Shown piece after piece: positions 1-7,749 of a stretch of DNA of 36,370 nucleotides (its first letter is position 1; every line of letters begins with the position of its first letter). The notes beneath the pieces were generated by a model. The model was not told the origin of the DNA, did no database searches, and worked only from the letters and a program-made list of their open reading frames with translations. The DNA is taken from NCBI RefSeq assembly GCF_009733865.1, contig NZ_WOFB01000038.1, positions 1 to 36,370 on the forward strand. The letters are read 5' to 3'. Source of the stretch: Oceanobacillus salinisoli. Lineage in GTDB: Bacteria > Bacillota > Bacilli > Bacillales > Amphibacillaceae. The position numbers and the translations under genes were made by a program.

Positions 1-1296
1 ATAAAATCTTTTAAAACTGTCGAAGTGCTTTTTCCAATAGGAGTTATTCAGATCAGCTATGGATACACCACCACTTGAACCTGCTTGGATGAATTTATTG
101 TTCCCAAGATAGATTCCCATATGAGAGATGCCAGATTTATAGGTTCCGGCAAAGAAGACTAAATCTCCAACTTGTGGATTATCAACATAATATGAACGGT
201 CAAAGTATCCTTCACTGGAAAGACGGCTGATTTTTTTCCCTGCTTGATTGTAAACATAATAGATAAAACCGCTGCAATCAAAGCCGCTAGTTGTAGATCC
301 ACCCCATTTATACGGAATCCCTTCCAAACTTTTGGCTACACTGATGAGTTTGTCCACATTATAATCCACTTCGGACTTCGTATTACTACTCGAATTACTG
401 CTCGAACTGGACGAAGATGAGCTGGATGAACTGTCTTTTGCTGCTCCAATGCTGAGTTTCTGTCCGATATAAATACGATCAGAGCTTAAGTTATTCCATT
501 TTTTTAAATTTGATACACTAACACTATACTTTGCTGCGATTCTGGAAAGTGTATCACCGGATTTCACGGTGTAAACGGTAGCGGAATCTACTTTTTCTTT
601 ATTAGTAGATGTTGAAACAGAACTGGAACTGGAAGAACTAGTGGAATTATTATTCGCAGCTCCGATGTTCAACTTTTGCCCTACATAAATCATATCAGAG
701 CTTAAGTTATTCCATTTCTTTAAATCTGATACACTAGCACCGTATTTTGTTCCAATTCCGGAAAGTGTGTCACCAGCTTTCACCGTGTACACAGTAGAAG
801 ATTTGGTAGTGGTTTCCTTTGGCTTGATTGTTGTCGATTCTGTTTTAACAGCACTGTCAGAACTCTTGTTACTTACGTTAAGCACATTGCCAGGATAAAT
901 TAACGTCGTCTCCAATCCATTCCATTTCATTAAATTTGTAAGTGAAATATTATGTTTGGAGGCAATCCCACTTAATGTATCTCCAGCTTTTACCGTATAT
1001 GTAGTGGAAGTGCTTTTAGGCTTATCTGCTGTTTTTTTTGCAGAAGTTGTTGAAGTAGTGCTGGAACTGCTGCTTGAACCTGTTTCTAACGTTTGATTTG
1101 GATAAATAATATCCGAAGAAAGGTTATTTAATTCCTTAAGCTTTGAAACGGACGTATTATGTTTTTGTGCAATTGTCCATAACGAATCACCGCTTTGGAC
1201 TTTGTAAGATGCAGCTTCAGCCTCATCTACCCCAACTATTACAGATGCAATGGCTGCACCAGCTGTAACCGACATGATCCTTTTTTTATTCGCCAA
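1..1296 (-). CDS. LysM-repeat NlpC/P60 cell-wall endopeptidase (3' end cut by window edge)
   Basis: Secreted peptidoglycan hydrolase, expected to cut D-Glu-meso-DAP bonds in the stem peptide (established for LytE/LytF/CwlS-type enzymes). The protein reads on from a TTG start at 1294-1296, 9 nt after an AGGAGG site: an N-terminal signal peptide ending near EAEAAS, four LysM repeats ([17 protein letters not shown], each ending IY.GQKLN-like) separated by Ser/Thr-rich linkers, then a C-terminal NlpC/P60 domain. Catalytic Cys is in FDCSGF and His in SHMGIYLG; the third polar position, usually His, appears to be Gln (FIQAG). The reading frame is open at base 1, and the last visible residues ([14 protein letters not shown]) match the usual extreme C-terminus of the family, so only a residue or two plus the stop should be missing. 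LytF-like overall, but the repeat number differs from LytE (three) and LytF (five), so no symbol is assigned. Confidence 0.93.
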   Translation of the reverse strand, partial: MANKKRIMSVTAGAAIASVIVGVDEAEAASYKVQSGDSLWTIAQKHNTSVSKLKELNNLSSDIIYPNQTLETGSSSSSSTTSTTSAKKTADKPKSTSTTYTVKAGDTLSGIASKHNISLTNLMKWNGLETTLIYPGNVLNVSNKSSDSAVKTESTTIKPKETTTKSSTVYTVKAGDTLSGIGTKYGASVSDLKKWNNLSSDMIYVGQKLNIGAANNNSTSSSSSSSVSTSTNKEKVDSATVYTVKSGDTLSRIAAKYSVSVSNLKKWNNLSSDRIYIGQKLSIGAAKDSSSSSSSSSSSSNSSSNTKSEVDYNVDKLISVAKSLEGIPYKWGGSTTSGFDCSGFIYYVYNQAGKKISRLSSEGYFDRSYYVDNPQVGDLVFFAGTYKSGISHMGIYLGNNKFIQAGSSGGVSIADLNNSYWKKHFDSFKRFY

Positions 1297-1425
1297 TTTA
1301 CCTTATCCTCCTATTAAACGATGTCTATTATGCATATTATATCCTTTTTTGGAAATAATAGATAGATTAATAGACAATTTGTTAGAAGATTTTTACGGGT
1401 AAGTTTCCAGGCTAACATAAAAGGT

Positions 1426-2217
1426 TTATGACAGCATGTTTACTACATTAAATACGTTTACCAGTATAATAAGGAGAATGGTTACATTAAAAATAAATTC
1501 AATTCTATCATTGTTAATTTTCTGGATAAGCTTGCTGCCAACCAATCCGCCTAAGACACCACCAAACATCATGTAGCCCAGCATGGATAAATCATATATG
1601 GCAAATCCTGTCGTACATGCAATAAGTATGAGTGCGGATAATTGAGAAAAGAAAATAATAAACGTAGAATTGATCACAGCATTTTTTGCATTCATGGAAA
1701 AAAGAAAATACAGTACGGCAACATTTAGAGGTCCGCCCCCGATTCCAAGAAAAGCGGAAAGCATCCCTAAAATAACTCCTACAGTTAATATTAAGCTTTT
1801 ATTTTCTACGGTGTAAGCAGTCATATATTTTTTGTATTTCATATATAAAAAAATGAGAACTAAAATGAGTGCAAGCAGGCTGGACTGGATAACACCAGTA
1901 ATCGTTGTCGATCCGAGTGTGAGTGAATAATTATATATGCCTTTTCCAAAAAATCCACCTAAAATAGACCCAATAGCAATAAGCAGACTGTGGCTTTTAT
2001 CAAGCTTACCATGCATGGATTTTACCTGTAATAAAGAAACGGTGGACATGGTTAGAACCGTTGCGGCTGAAAGTACACCAATAGTTGATAAATCATAATG
2101 GCCAAAAAAGTCCAGCACCGGTTTAATAATGACTCCACCGCCTAGCCCTGCCATCGCGCCAATGACGGATGCGCTGAACCCGATTAAAAAGTATAAAAGA
2201 ATCAGTATTTCAATCAT
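1426..2217 (-). CDS. TauE/SafE family membrane exporter
   Basis: Predicted eight-helix membrane protein of the sulfite exporter TauE/SafE (formerly DUF81) family, which exports small organic sulfur anions such as sulfite or sulfoacetate in studied members; the substrate here is unknown. The two internally related halves each carry the family's Gly-rich turn (MAGLGGGVIIKP near the N-terminus, LGIGGGPLNVAVL in the middle). The frame stays open up to a TTG at 2265, but a well-formed promoter (2274-2302) puts the transcript start near 2266, so that TTG would be leaderless. The ATG at 2217 gives the N-terminus usual for the family (MIEILILLYFLIGF) and is chosen, although its GGAG lies directly against the ATG; the ATG at 2250 is an alternative. 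The gene stands alone on its strand, divergent from the XapX pair. Confidence 0.85.
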   Translation of the reverse strand: MIEILILLYFLIGFSASVIGAMAGLGGGVIIKPVLDFFGHYDLSTIGVLSAATVLTMSTVSLLQVKSMHGKLDKSHSLLIAIGSILGGFFGKGIYNYSLTLGSTTITGVIQSSLLALILVLIFLYMKYKKYMTAYTVENKSLILTVGVILGMLSAFLGIGGGPLNVAVLYFLFSMNAKNAVINSTFIIFFSQLSALILIACTTGFAIYDLSMLGYMMFGGVLGGLVGSKLIQKINNDRIEFIFNVTILLIILVNVFNVVNMLS

Positions 2218-2273
2218 CTCCAAGTATAAATCAAGTTGTACAAAATACATATCAAGTTTTGACAAACAATATA

Positions 2274-2302
2274 ATCATACCAAAAGCAATGGTGCCTGTC
2301 AC
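2274..2302 (-). promoter_or_regulatory. Candidate sigma-A promoter of the TauE gene, -35 inside a dispersed repeat
   Basis: On the minus strand GTGACA (complement of 2297-2302) is followed after 17 nt by TATGAT (complement of 2274-2279), preceded by TGG as in an extended -10. The -35 hexamer belongs to the conserved core of the dispersed repeat copy at 2291-2331. Confidence 0.55.
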
Positions 2303-2331
2303 TTCCCGGTTTTTGTTGAAAAGTGTCGAAT
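2291..2331 (-). repeat. Dispersed intergenic repeat, copy 1 (left partner of an inverted pair)
   Basis: Reads GGTGCCTGTCAC then TTCCCGG on the plus strand, followed by two units spaced about 10 bp (TTTGTTGAA, GTGTCGAAT). It pairs in inverted orientation with copy 2 at 2781-2820, enclosing both XapX genes. The family core is written below in the opposite direction as CGGGAAGTGACAGGCACC. Confidence 0.85.
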
Positions 2332-2411
2332 TAGGGAGGGGTTTTTAGGTATATTTTGATCGTTTTATGGAAGATTAATGATGAGTATTGCTTTTTGGAG
2401 GAGGAAATTTC

Positions 2412-2567
2412 TTGGGCATTGTTCTTATATCATTTTTAACTGGAATTGTACTGGGAATAGTATTTTCATTACTTAAATTGCCTATACCCGCTCCGCCTAA
2501 TTTAGCCGGGGTCGTTGGGATAGTTGGAGTGTTTACCGGGTTTGTTCTTGTTAATTCTTTATTTTAG
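2412..2567 (+). CDS. XapX-domain small membrane protein (51 aa), first of a tandem pair
   Basis: A 51-residue very hydrophobic protein of the XapX/DUF1427 type, function unknown. It starts with TTG at 2412, 7 nt after a GGAGGAGG site. Two predicted membrane segments flank the hallmark stretch LLKLPIPAPPNLAGVVG. The next gene begins 10 nt downstream and encodes a paralogue with nearly the same central motif, so the two are very likely co-transcribed and may form one hetero-oligomer, as paired small multidrug-resistance proteins do (inference). Its start and stop are clear although it is easily missed because it is so short. Confidence 0.8.
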   Translation: MGIVLISFLTGIVLGIVFSLLKLPIPAPPNLAGVVGIVGVFTGFVLVNSLF

Positions 2568-2577
2568 GTGGGATATC

Positions 2578-2763
2578 ATGAAACTTAGTATACAATCATT
2601 TATTGCCGGAATCGTGATGGGGGCCATATTTTCATTACTTAATTTACCTATTCCAGCTCCGCCCAATTTAGCTGGTATTATGGGGATTGTCGGTATTTTT
2701 ATCGGCTTTTTAATTATCAACCAGTTTAATAAAGCACGTGGGAAAACCGAAAATAGTAGCTAA
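2578..2763 (+). CDS. XapX-domain small membrane protein (61 aa), second of a tandem pair
   Basis: A 61-residue XapX/DUF1427-type protein with two hydrophobic segments around LLNLPIPAPPNLAGIMGIVG and a short charged tail (NKARGKTENSS) that the upstream paralogue lacks. The ATG at 2578 follows an AGGTGGG site that overlaps the stop region of the first gene, so a longer reading from 2524 (TTG) is rejected. The duplicated pair lies inside an inverted pair of dispersed repeats (2291-2331 and 2781-2820). Biochemical role unknown; the name comes from a gene next to the E. coli xanthosine operon, but no xanthosine genes are seen here. Confidence 0.85.
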   Translation: MKLSIQSFIAGIVMGAIFSLLNLPIPAPPNLAGIMGIVGIFIGFLIINQFNKARGKTENSS

Positions 2764-2780
2764 TCATATAATTACTAGAG

Positions 2781-2820
2781 TTCGACAAATAACGACAAAT
2801 ATCGGGAAGTGACAGGCACC
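2781..2820 (+). repeat. Dispersed intergenic repeat, copy 2 (right partner of an inverted pair)
   Basis: Two phased units, CGACAAATAA and CGACAAATAT, are followed by CGGGAAGTGACAGGCACC. It is inverted relative to copy 1. The promoter of the next gene begins 2 nt after its GGCACC end. Confidence 0.9.
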
Positions 2821-2822
2821 GC

Positions 2823-2851
2823 TTTACAATCTGCTCGAGTGTTCCTATAAT
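2823..2851 (+). promoter_or_regulatory. Sigma-A promoter of the orphan oligopeptide-binding protein gene
   Basis: TTTACA (2823-2828), 17-nt spacer, TATAAT (2846-2851). The start codon lies about 79 nt downstream of the -10 box. This is one of the best matches in the window. Confidence 0.75.
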
Positions 2852-2929
2852 AAGGTATATTCCTATTTTTTACATTTGTTGGATTGAATATTCTGGCAAA
2901 TAGGCATAACATCTGGAGGAGGAGTATGT

Positions 2930-4603
2930 ATGAGGAATGTTAGATGGGGATTATTATTAATGCTGTGCCTGTTATTAACTGGATTAGTAGCATGTGGTGG
3001 ACAGGACAATACAGAGCAATCAAATGAAACCCCTTCCACAGAAGGGACACAGGAACAGGGTGAACAAGTTTTAAATCTCTTAAGTGCAGAAACGATTACT
3101 TCCATGGACAGTTCGATGGCAACTGATTCCTATTCCTTTGAATTTCTGGGGGCTGCAATGGAAGGACTATACCGTTTAGATGAGAATTCTAATCCGGTTG
3201 AAGGCATTGCCACAGATCATGATGTAAGTGAAGATGGATTAACATGGACTTTTACTTTGCGTGAAGATGCACAGTGGTCCAATGGTGATCCGGTAACTGC
3301 CCATGATTTTGTCTATGCATGGAAACGTGCAGTTGATCCAAATACGGGTTCAGAATATGGTCCGTATATGATGAATGGTGTCATTAAAAATGCGGAAGCA
3401 ATCAATAATGGTGAAATGGATGTAGAAGAACTTGGAGTGAGTGCCGATGGGGATTATAGTTTAGTAGTGGAACTGGAAAATCCCATTCCATATTTTGAAT
3501 CACTAACTACTTTCCCAACGTTCTATCCGCAAAACGAAGCATTTGTGGAAGAACAAGGTGATGACTATGCGACAAGTACGGAAGCATTAGTTTTCAATGG
3601 ACCTTTCACATTAGAAAACTGGAAAAGTACGAGCAATTCCTGGGAACTGGTAAAAAATGAAAGCTATTGGGATGCAGAAACTGTACAACTGGAAAAACTG
3701 ACGTTTGAAGTGGTTAAAGATGCACAAACTGCAGTAAGACTATATGAAGAAGGTACCGTTGATCGTGCAGATTTATCATCTGATCTTGTTGATCAATATG
3801 CAACACACGAGAATTATACGGTAATTCCTGAAACGTTCATCTTTTATTTGAAGTTTAATCAAACAACGAGTGAGGCATTAGCAAACAAAGACGTCCGTGC
3901 AGCTATTAGCAGAGCTTTTAATAAAGAAGCATTAGTTACCGAAATCTTAAATGATGGTTCTCTTGTGGCCAATGGACTAATTCCTCAGGATTTCGTTCAA
4001 ACACCGGATGGGGTTGACTTCCGTGAGGCAAATGGGGATCTTGTCACTCATGATGTGGAAGCAGCACAGGAGTTTTGGGAAAGAGGATTGGAAGAGCTTG
4101 GGACTGATACCGTAGAGCTCGAACTTTTATCCAGTGACAATGACGAAAGCAAAGTGATGGGAGAATATCTTGCAAATCAGCTTGAAACCAATCTTCCAGG
4201 TTTAGATATTAGTCTGAGGCGGGTACCATTTGAGCAACGCAAGGATTTAGACGCGAAGATGGATTATGATATTCAGATTTCCTCATGGGGACCAGACTAT
4301 CTGGATCCGATGACATTTATGAATCTTTTCGTAACTGAAGGCGGAAATAACAAAATGGGTTATTCGAACGCTGAGTATGACCAGCTAATTAATGATGCGG
4401 CGACAACCAATGCATCAGATAAAGAGGCGCGTTATAATAACTTCCTGGAAGCTGAGCAGATTCTTTTTGAAGATGCAGCCATTGCACCGATTTATCAAAG
4501 CTCTACACCACAACTTGTTTCATCGAGAGTTCATGGAATTTATGTCAATCCATTTGGCCCAACCTATGAATATAAATGGGGAAGTGTGGAAGCAGGTGAA
4601 TAA
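2930..4603 (+). CDS. Oligopeptide ABC transporter substrate-binding lipoprotein (OppA-like, orphan)
   Basis: A 557-residue extracytoplasmic binding protein of the SBP_bac_5 (OppA/DppA) family that delivers peptides to an Opp-type ABC importer. The N-terminus is a lipoprotein signal peptide with lipobox LVAC (Cys near residue 22) and an acidic linker. Family signatures follow: LTWTFTLREDAQWSNGDPVTAHDFVYAWKR split around the early domain, and NKEALVTEIL and APIYQS in the later part. The ATG at 2930 has a GGAGGAGG site. No permease or ATPase gene is adjacent; the only Opp membrane components here are 18 kb away beside a second, different OppA, so this protein either feeds another transporter or acts as a free-standing peptide receptor (inference). 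It ends at a terminator hairpin. Confidence 0.93.
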   Translation: MRNVRWGLLLMLCLLLTGLVACGGQDNTEQSNETPSTEGTQEQGEQVLNLLSAETITSMDSSMATDSYSFEFLGAAMEGLYRLDENSNPVEGIATDHDVSEDGLTWTFTLREDAQWSNGDPVTAHDFVYAWKRAVDPNTGSEYGPYMMNGVIKNAEAINNGEMDVEELGVSADGDYSLVVELENPIPYFESLTTFPTFYPQNEAFVEEQGDDYATSTEALVFNGPFTLENWKSTSNSWELVKNESYWDAETVQLEKLTFEVVKDAQTAVRLYEEGTVDRADLSSDLVDQYATHENYTVIPETFIFYLKFNQTTSEALANKDVRAAISRAFNKEALVTEILNDGSLVANGLIPQDFVQTPDGVDFREANGDLVTHDVEAAQEFWERGLEELGTDTVELELLSSDNDESKVMGEYLANQLETNLPGLDISLRRVPFEQRKDLDAKMDYDIQISSWGPDYLDPMTFMNLFVTEGGNNKMGYSNAEYDQLINDAATTNASDKEARYNNFLEAEQILFEDAAIAPIYQSSTPQLVSSRVHGIYVNPFGPTYEYKWGSVEAGE

Positions 4604-4617
4604 TAAAGTTATTTTGA

Positions 4618-4653
4618 GAGGGGATCACTGATGAGGTGGTTCCTTCTTTTTTT
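4618..4653 (+). terminator. Rho-independent terminator after the orphan oppA
   Basis: An 11-bp stem with three G-U pairs (arms 4618-4628 and 4636-4646), a 7-nt loop and a run of seven T. Confidence 0.75.
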
Positions 4654-4954
4654 AAAAAAGCTGGGTAAGTAAATTAGGCAAGAAATGGGTTCGGTTTAAA
4701 GCCTTAAGTTTAAACAGTTTGTCGTGTTGAAAATAATTCTGCGAAAACGACTGGGAGATGGTCTAATTTAAAGGAGAGAATCTTGCAGTAACCCAAGGGG
4801 GCTGCGCTAACAATCGAGTGAACATGATTTTTTCTAATATGGAGGATTAAGAATAAATGGTATGCAAAAAAAATATAAAGATATGGTAAACTAATTTTAA
4901 AAACTAAATATAAGTAATTCAATGGGGGTTCTAAAAGATTAGGGAGGTATTTCA
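4654..4954. other. Intergenic region without a recognised gene
   Basis: About 300 nt before the sulfurtransferase gene. No credible start with a ribosome site and no S-box or T-box motif was found. An extended -10-like TGGTAAACT lies at 4884-4892 without a convincing -35, about 60 nt before the sulfurtransferase start. Confidence 0.5.
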
Positions 4955-5833
4955 ATGAGTGGAAAAGTTCCATTGCTCGTCGATACAGAGTGGTTAGCAG
5001 AAAGACTGGAGGATCCGCATTTACGATTGCTGGATGCAACGACTTTTTTGAAGATTCCTGAGGAAGGCGGATATTATGATGTATGGTCGGGAAAAGAAGC
5101 TTATGAAAAAGGTCACATTCCCGGTGCAGTATTTGCTGACTTGTTGGAGGATTTTTCTGATCCAGATTCCGACTATACTTTTACATTGCCTGCGAGAGAG
5201 GAATTTGTTAGGAAAATTAGTGAATTAGGTGTTGGGGAAGGTACGTATGTTGTCGTTTATGACCAAGGTGTTGGCGGTGTTTCACACTGGGCATCCCGCC
5301 TTGTATGGCAACTACTCTTTGAAGGTTTTGATGATGTTGCTGTTCTTGAAGGTGGATTTACGAAATGGCGGGAGGAAGGACGTCCAGTTACAACAGAGCC
5401 AGGTTCCTATCCTCGCGGCAACTTTGTCGGAGAGCGGAGAGAGGATTTATTTGTAACAAAAGAGGATGTGAAAAAAGCGATCAATGACGAGGATACCGTT
5501 TTAATCAATAGTCTGTCAGAGGCTGATTTTAAGGGAGAGACCGATACGTATGCACGAAGCGGAAGGATTCCTAACAGTGTACATGTCTTTTCAGCTGGTC
5601 ATACCAATTTTGAAACGAAGGAACTAAAAGAGGACGGAGAATTACGGGAAACGTTTGCAGAAGCTGGAGCACTGAATTCGGATAAAAAAGTAATCACATA
5701 CTGTGGAAGTGGTATTGCTGCGACTTGGAATGCCTTACTGCTTAAGAAGTTAGGTCAGGACAATGTTGCCGTATATGACGGATCTATGACTGAATGGGCA
5801 GCAGACAAAGACCTCCCACTGGAAAAAGGCTAA
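4955..5833 (+). CDS. Two-domain rhodanese sulfurtransferase (thiosulfate / 3-mercaptopyruvate type)
   Basis: A 292-residue cytoplasmic enzyme with tandem rhodanese domains, transferring a sulfane sulfur from thiosulfate or 3-mercaptopyruvate to a thiophilic acceptor. The N-terminal domain (about 1-150) has family landmarks (GHIPGAVFADL, VVVYDQG) but lacks the active-site Cys. The C-terminal domain (about 165-290) carries the active loop TYCGSGIAAT, with the catalytic Cys near residue 250. The CGSG(I/V)xA loop resembles both SseA/mercaptopyruvate and thiosulfate enzymes, so the donor is not settled. Start ATG at 4955 after GGGAGG. Single-gene unit; its 3' flank holds a repeat pair and a bidirectional terminator. 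Confidence 0.93.
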   Translation: MSGKVPLLVDTEWLAERLEDPHLRLLDATTFLKIPEEGGYYDVWSGKEAYEKGHIPGAVFADLLEDFSDPDSDYTFTLPAREEFVRKISELGVGEGTYVVVYDQGVGGVSHWASRLVWQLLFEGFDDVAVLEGGFTKWREEGRPVTTEPGSYPRGNFVGERREDLFVTKEDVKKAINDEDTVLINSLSEADFKGETDTYARSGRIPNSVHVFSAGHTNFETKELKEDGELRETFAEAGALNSDKKVITYCGSGIAATWNALLLKKLGQDNVAVYDGSMTEWAADKDLPLEKG

Positions 5834-5842
5834 TAGGTCTTA

Positions 5843-5882
5843 GGTCCTGTCACTTCCTGGTTTTTGTCGTTATATGTCGAAT
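5843..5882 (-). repeat. Dispersed intergenic repeat, copy 3 (variant, left partner)
   Basis: Plus strand reads GGTCCTGTCAC (GC lost from the usual GGTGCCTGTCAC), TTCCTGG, then TTTTTGTCGTT and ATATGTCGAAT, again two 10-bp phased units. It starts 10 nt after the sulfurtransferase stop and is inverted relative to the copy at 6057-6087. Confidence 0.75.
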
Positions 5883-5961
5883 GGGTGAAAAAACTTATAG
5901 GGTGGGTGAACAGGAGAGTGTACATTGAACTGTAATAAAAAGTATTGAAAATTGGATGATA

Positions 5962-5997
5962 AAAAAACGAACGGTGCCTGTCGACCGTTCGTTTTTT
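5962..5997. terminator. Bidirectional terminator with a repeat fragment in its loop
   Basis: Perfect 14-bp stem (5962-5975 and 5984-5997) with A6 on one side and T6 on the other, and an 8-nt loop. The top of the hairpin reads GGTGCCTGTC, the first ten bases of the dispersed repeat. Serves the convergent sulfurtransferase and M14 genes. Confidence 0.85.
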
Positions 5998-6056
5998 ATG
6001 GATTATACAAATCCCTGTAATCCCTTACCCACCAAGGGTTTAACACACACCATTTC

Positions 6057-6087
6057 ATTCGACAAAATTCGGGAAGTGACAGGCACC
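6057..6087 (+). repeat. Dispersed intergenic repeat, copy 4 (right partner)
   Basis: ATTCGACAAAATT followed by CGGGAAGTGACAGGCACC. The terminal GGCACC is followed by a direct duplication (GGCACCCTTATT, then GGCACCCTTATT) that runs into the stop codon of the M14 peptidase gene. Confidence 0.9.
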
Positions 6088-6100
6088 CTTATTGGCACCC

Positions 6101-7150
6101 TTATTCGGATGTTCTTGTTGTTTGGTATGGTAGGGTGTCCCAGAAGGATACGTCTTTCTCATTAATGGAGCCATCTGAGATTGCACGAACCGTCGCGTCT
6201 AAAGTGTTAACAGTTTGCTTAATTAAATAGCCATTGCTCTTCTGTCCGAGTACATAGGATTCATAAAAATGGTCGGACATGCCGCGCATTTCGAATAACA
6301 GGGTGGAGATACCATATTCTACGGCAATACCGTTTCGGGAAATCGTTTCAGCGGAACCGCCATTATATTTGCCTAAATGTCCCCAGCCAGTTGGTTCAAT
6401 TTCATCAAACACGACAGCACCTAATTGCTTGGATTTATGAACGACTTCAGGATCGGCATTCTCTGTAGTTGGATAAAGGATGGAACCAGACACTAGTTCT
6501 CCATCACGTTCACTTTGTGCACCTTGATGATGGAGATCAATCATATAATCAATATCGTACGTATTTAACACATTATTATGAAGGGCCTGTGTTTCCGGGA
6601 AAACTTTGTTCACATGGTCGCGGTTTAAATCTTCACCGACAGCATTGTATCTCGTTAAATGACGGTCTCCACTTGCAATATAGTCATCTAATTCAAAATC
6701 AACATCTCCCATGGCACCATCAGGGTTGAGCATCGGTACAATTAACACATTAATATTTTCCAGAACACCTTTTGTTTTTCCAGTTCCAAGATGCTTAATG
6801 AATTCAAGTGCCCCTTCTGTCGTCAATTGCTCGTTTCCATGCTGCTGTGTTAGAAAAAGGATGGTTGGATTTTCCGGATTAGACATGTATTTAACAAGAT
6901 ATAAATCACGGCCTTTCATTGATTGCCCAATGACTTCCAATTCCATTTGGTCCTGTTTGGCTTCCTGTGTTTCGAGGAAATCAGCCATTTCATTATAGGT
7001 AGTAAGGATAGAAGTGTTTATTTGTTCGTTACCGTTGTAATTCGGACCATTTCCGACCGCATTGACAACTGGTGAAGCGATCGAAGTACCTCCAAACACC
7101 ATTGCACCCGTAATCGCTAGCGTTAATCCCCTCTTGTTTATCTTTTTCAT
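6101..7150 (-). CDS. Secreted M14-family zinc carboxypeptidase
   Basis: A 349-residue exported metallopeptidase of the M14 (carboxypeptidase A) family. From the ATG at 7150 (GGAGGG, 7 nt spacing; a longer reading from 7165 would swallow this site) it has a signal peptide (KKINKRG, hydrophobic core, ASPVVNA). Zinc ligands are visible as H104 and E107 in QQHGNE and H207 in IDLHHQ; GEDLNRDHV near 172-180 is the substrate-carboxylate binding stretch, and the catalytic Glu is probably E287 in LLFEMRG. It should remove C-terminal residues from peptides, or trim cell-wall peptides, outside the cell. The last residues lie 14 nt from a dispersed repeat, and the segment between them is a duplicated GGCACC unit, so the C-terminal codons may have been altered by repeat insertion (inference). 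Confidence 0.88.
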   Translation of the reverse strand: MKKINKRGLTLAITGAMVFGGTSIASPVVNAVGNGPNYNGNEQINTSILTTYNEMADFLETQEAKQDQMELEVIGQSMKGRDLYLVKYMSNPENPTILFLTQQHGNEQLTTEGALEFIKHLGTGKTKGVLENINVLIVPMLNPDGAMGDVDFELDDYIASGDRHLTRYNAVGEDLNRDHVNKVFPETQALHNNVLNTYDIDYMIDLHHQGAQSERDGELVSGSILYPTTENADPEVVHKSKQLGAVVFDEIEPTGWGHLGKYNGGSAETISRNGIAVEYGISTLLFEMRGMSDHFYESYVLGQKSNGYLIKQTVNTLDATVRAISDGSINEKDVSFWDTLPYQTTRTSE

Positions 7151-7668
7151 AGAATATCCCTCCATATTTTCGTTATGTTGTATGTTTCGTTGTAAATGAA
7201 TAAAAACCCTTTAAAGGTACAAAAAATGATAAAGATTCCCTATTTTTAAATAAAATGACAGGGAATTGGATAGAGTTGTCTGGTTTAACCTGTGTAAAAA
7301 GTATGAGAAAAATTGATGGATAGAGGGGGATTGCCTTGTAGAGATTTCTCTATGCGGGATTTTAAATATTGGTAAATGCCGCTGGTTTTAATCGGAAATT
7401 CCTACCCAATCCTCGTCATTACTGATTGAACAAAATATGTTGTCAACGAATGAGGCTACAAGCACTCTATCATTCTTGTGGATAATTATTCAAAAGAAAG
7501 GATTAAATTAATGGGACGTGCTATTTATAAATCAATAACATTTGTGCTTTAAAACGAAAATGTTATAGAGAAGTCAGGACAGATCTACCATTTTCACTTT
7601 CCTAATCACTGGATAAAAATGACAAATATCTACAATTTTCGGGAACTGACAGGAAACAAACGAAGTAT
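7151..7668. other. Long intergenic region
   Basis: About 520 AT-rich nt between divergent genes, with many stops in all frames. Apart from the degenerate dispersed repeat at 7621-7654 no gene, riboswitch or strong hairpin was recognised. Confidence 0.5.
7621..7654 (+). repeat. Dispersed intergenic repeat, degenerate copy
   Basis: GACAAATATC, TACAATTTTC, then GGGAACTGACAGGAAAC: the 10-bp phasing is kept but GTGACAGGCACC has decayed to CTGACAGGAAAC. Confidence 0.65.
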
Positions 7669-7697
7669 TTGAAATATTTTTAAAAGTGATTTATAAT
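7669..7697 (+). promoter_or_regulatory. Sigma-A promoter of the YwqE-like gene
   Basis: TTGAAA (7669-7674), 17-nt spacer, TATAAT (7692-7697); the GTG start is about 52 nt downstream. Confidence 0.75.
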
Positions 7698-7749
7698 AAA
7701 ATAAAGTGTTCGTAAAATAGAACGTGATAAATATCATGGGGGGATTAGA

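Noticed and set aside
600-1250. Tandem DNA repeats in the cell-wall hydrolase gene as a mobile or satellite element
   Set aside because: They correspond to the encoded LysM domains and Ser-rich linkers.
2129-2359. Plus-strand frame opposite the TauE gene
   Set aside because: Lies antisense to a clear membrane protein gene, has no ribosome site and runs through a dispersed repeat.
2524-2577. N-terminal extension of the second XapX gene
   Set aside because: It overlaps the first XapX gene and the ribosome site AGGTGGG; the ATG at 2578 fits the family.
4660-4954. SAM riboswitch (S-box) or T-box before the sulfurtransferase gene
   Set aside because: No GATGAAGCC-like core, no T-box sequence and no terminator/antiterminator pair in the leader.
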